Shown: one piece after another, positions 31,573-32,454 of the stretch
Layout: each line of letters begins with the position of its first letter
Position numbering within the stretch: the first letter of the stretch is position 1
Notes under the pieces: generated by a model
What the model saw: the letters and a program-made list of their open reading frames with translations, nothing else
Databases searched by the model: none
What the model was told of the DNA's origin: nothing
Assembly: GCA_027859235.1 (NCBI GenBank)
Contig: JAQIBE010000100.1
Span: forward strand, 1 to 32,454
Direction: 5' to 3'
Length of the DNA stretch: 32,454 nucleotides
From: Desulfobulbaceae bacterium
GTDB lineage: Bacteria > Desulfobacterota > Desulfobulbia > Desulfobulbales > SURF-16
Program-made: the position numbers and the translations under genes

Positions 31573-32454
31573 ATGATGCAACAACGAAAAGCCGGAATTC
31601 TTCTCCATATTAGCTCCCTCCCCGGTGCATATGGTATTGGTGATATTGGCAGCTCTCTTTCTTTTATTCCATTTCTTCAACGTGGAGGGATTGGCTGCTG
31701 GCAGTTCTTGCCAACCAGCCCGGTTGCCGAGGCCTTTGGTTATTCGCCATATATGGGATATTCAGCCCTTGCCGGTAATCCATTATTTATCAGTCCTGAA
31801 ATGCTGGTGGAAGATGGTTTCCTTGATGAGGCCGATCTGCCGCCACTCAAAGGGGCATCTCCCTATGTTGTGGATTTTCCATTGGCCAAAGAGGTGCGAA
31901 CCGGGTTGATTCAAAAATCTTATGCCCGTCTGGGAGGTCATTTCCCCGGGGAATTTACGTTGTTTTGCCGGCAACATGGCCACTGGTTGGATGATTATGC
32001 GTTGTTTATGGCTTTAAAAGACGAGTTTGCTCAGAAGTCATGGACAAAATGGCCCAGAGAGTTTCAATCCCGTGACAAGGCTGCGCTGTCGCTCTTTGCC
32101 AAATCCCATGAGCAGCAACTGCTGTATGTCAAATTTGAGCAGTTTATCTTTTTTAGCCAGTGGCAGAAGCTGCGTGGGGTCGCTGCAAAGCATGGTGTGT
32201 CCTTATTTGGTGATATTCCAATTTATGTAGGCCATGATTCTGCTGACGTATGGGCTCATCAATCCTGTTTTGAGCTTGATCCTGTAACGGGGGAGCCTCT
32301 CTCGGTTGCAGGAGTTCCCCCTGATTATTTCAGTGAAACAGGACAGCGTTGGGGGAATCCACTCTACAGGTGGCAGTCGGGGGGCAGGAAAAATGAACGT
32401 CTCTATAGGTGGTGGCAACATCGTTTCGAGCAAATTTGTCTCATGGTGGATCAG
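31573..32454 (+). CDS. malQ: 4-alpha-glucanotransferase (amylomaltase), 3' end cut by window edge
   Basis: Transfers alpha-1,4-glucan segments in maltodextrin and glycogen metabolism (GH77 family). 294 residues are visible from ATG 31573; a second ATG follows at once at 31576. GILLHISSLPGAYGIGDIG, WQFLPTSPVAEAFGYSPYMGYSALAGNPLFIS, HGHWLDDYALFMALK, LFGDIPIYVGHDSADVWAH and GVPPDYFSETGQRWGNPLY are hallmark amylomaltase segments. The catalytic Asp and Glu region should begin just after the edge. The full family length is about 500, so some 200 residues are missing. The ribosome-binding site is weak. The leader contains inverted repeat B copy 5. Confidence 0.95.
   Translation, partial: MMQQRKAGILLHISSLPGAYGIGDIGSSLSFIPFLQRGGIGCWQFLPTSPVAEAFGYSPYMGYSALAGNPLFISPEMLVEDGFLDEADLPPLKGASPYVVDFPLAKEVRTGLIQKSYARLGGHFPGEFTLFCRQHGHWLDDYALFMALKDEFAQKSWTKWPREFQSRDKAALSLFAKSHEQQLLYVKFEQFIFFSQWQKLRGVAAKHGVSLFGDIPIYVGHDSADVWAHQSCFELDPVTGEPLSVAGVPPDYFSETGQRWGNPLYRWQSGGRKNERLYRWWQHRFEQICLMVDQ

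Overview
The window looks like ordinary chromosome from a Gram-negative, probably Desulfobacterota (Desulfobulbales-like) bacterium. This is an inference. It rests on the lipid A/Kdo genes (waaA, lpxK, lpxC, lptE), pilT, a ribosomal operon rpsF-rpsR-DUF2232-rplI followed by dnaB, and leuS-lptE linkage. No plasmid, phage, transposase, CRISPR array, tRNA or rRNA gene was found.

Layout. A dusB-type gene cut by the left edge (minus) diverges from a transketolase gene (plus), whose leader contains a long hairpin. From about 3.3 to 11.7 kb everything runs on the minus strand: rpsF, rpsR, DUF2232 protein, rplI, a strong terminator, then dnaB, leuS, lptE, and finally an exported coiled-coil protein of unknown role. 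purM (plus) and a translationally coupled pair, EF-G-like GTPase plus mog (minus), converge on a terminator at 13.3 kb. murJ (plus) converges with rsmE (minus), and rsmE diverges from waaA with the two 5' ends touching. waaA, lpxK and lpxC follow on plus. A minus-strand unit comes next: PHP phosphoesterase, NtrC-type response regulator, DUF948 protein, YtxH protein. Then pilT (plus), comEC and the rpoD-type sigma factor (minus), and malQ (plus, cut by the right edge).

The common theme is core information processing (rpsF, rpsR, rplI, dnaB, leuS, rsmE, sigma factor) mixed with envelope building (lptE, murJ, waaA, lpxK, lpxC) and DNA uptake/pili (comEC, pilT).

Two things stand out. First, the EF-G-like protein (13828-15453) keeps domains G, II, III and V, but domain IV, the translocation domain, is replaced by about a dozen residues. 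Its catalytic His is also replaced by Asp. Second, two families of small non-coding repeats sit between genes. Family B (five copies, 19.4-31.5 kb) folds into two successive hairpins and sits exactly at gene boundaries: it supplies two stop codons and ends just before two ribosome-binding sites. Family A (three copies) is MITE-like. A short module of about 17 bp occurs 0, 1 or 2 times inside B copies and also inside one A copy.
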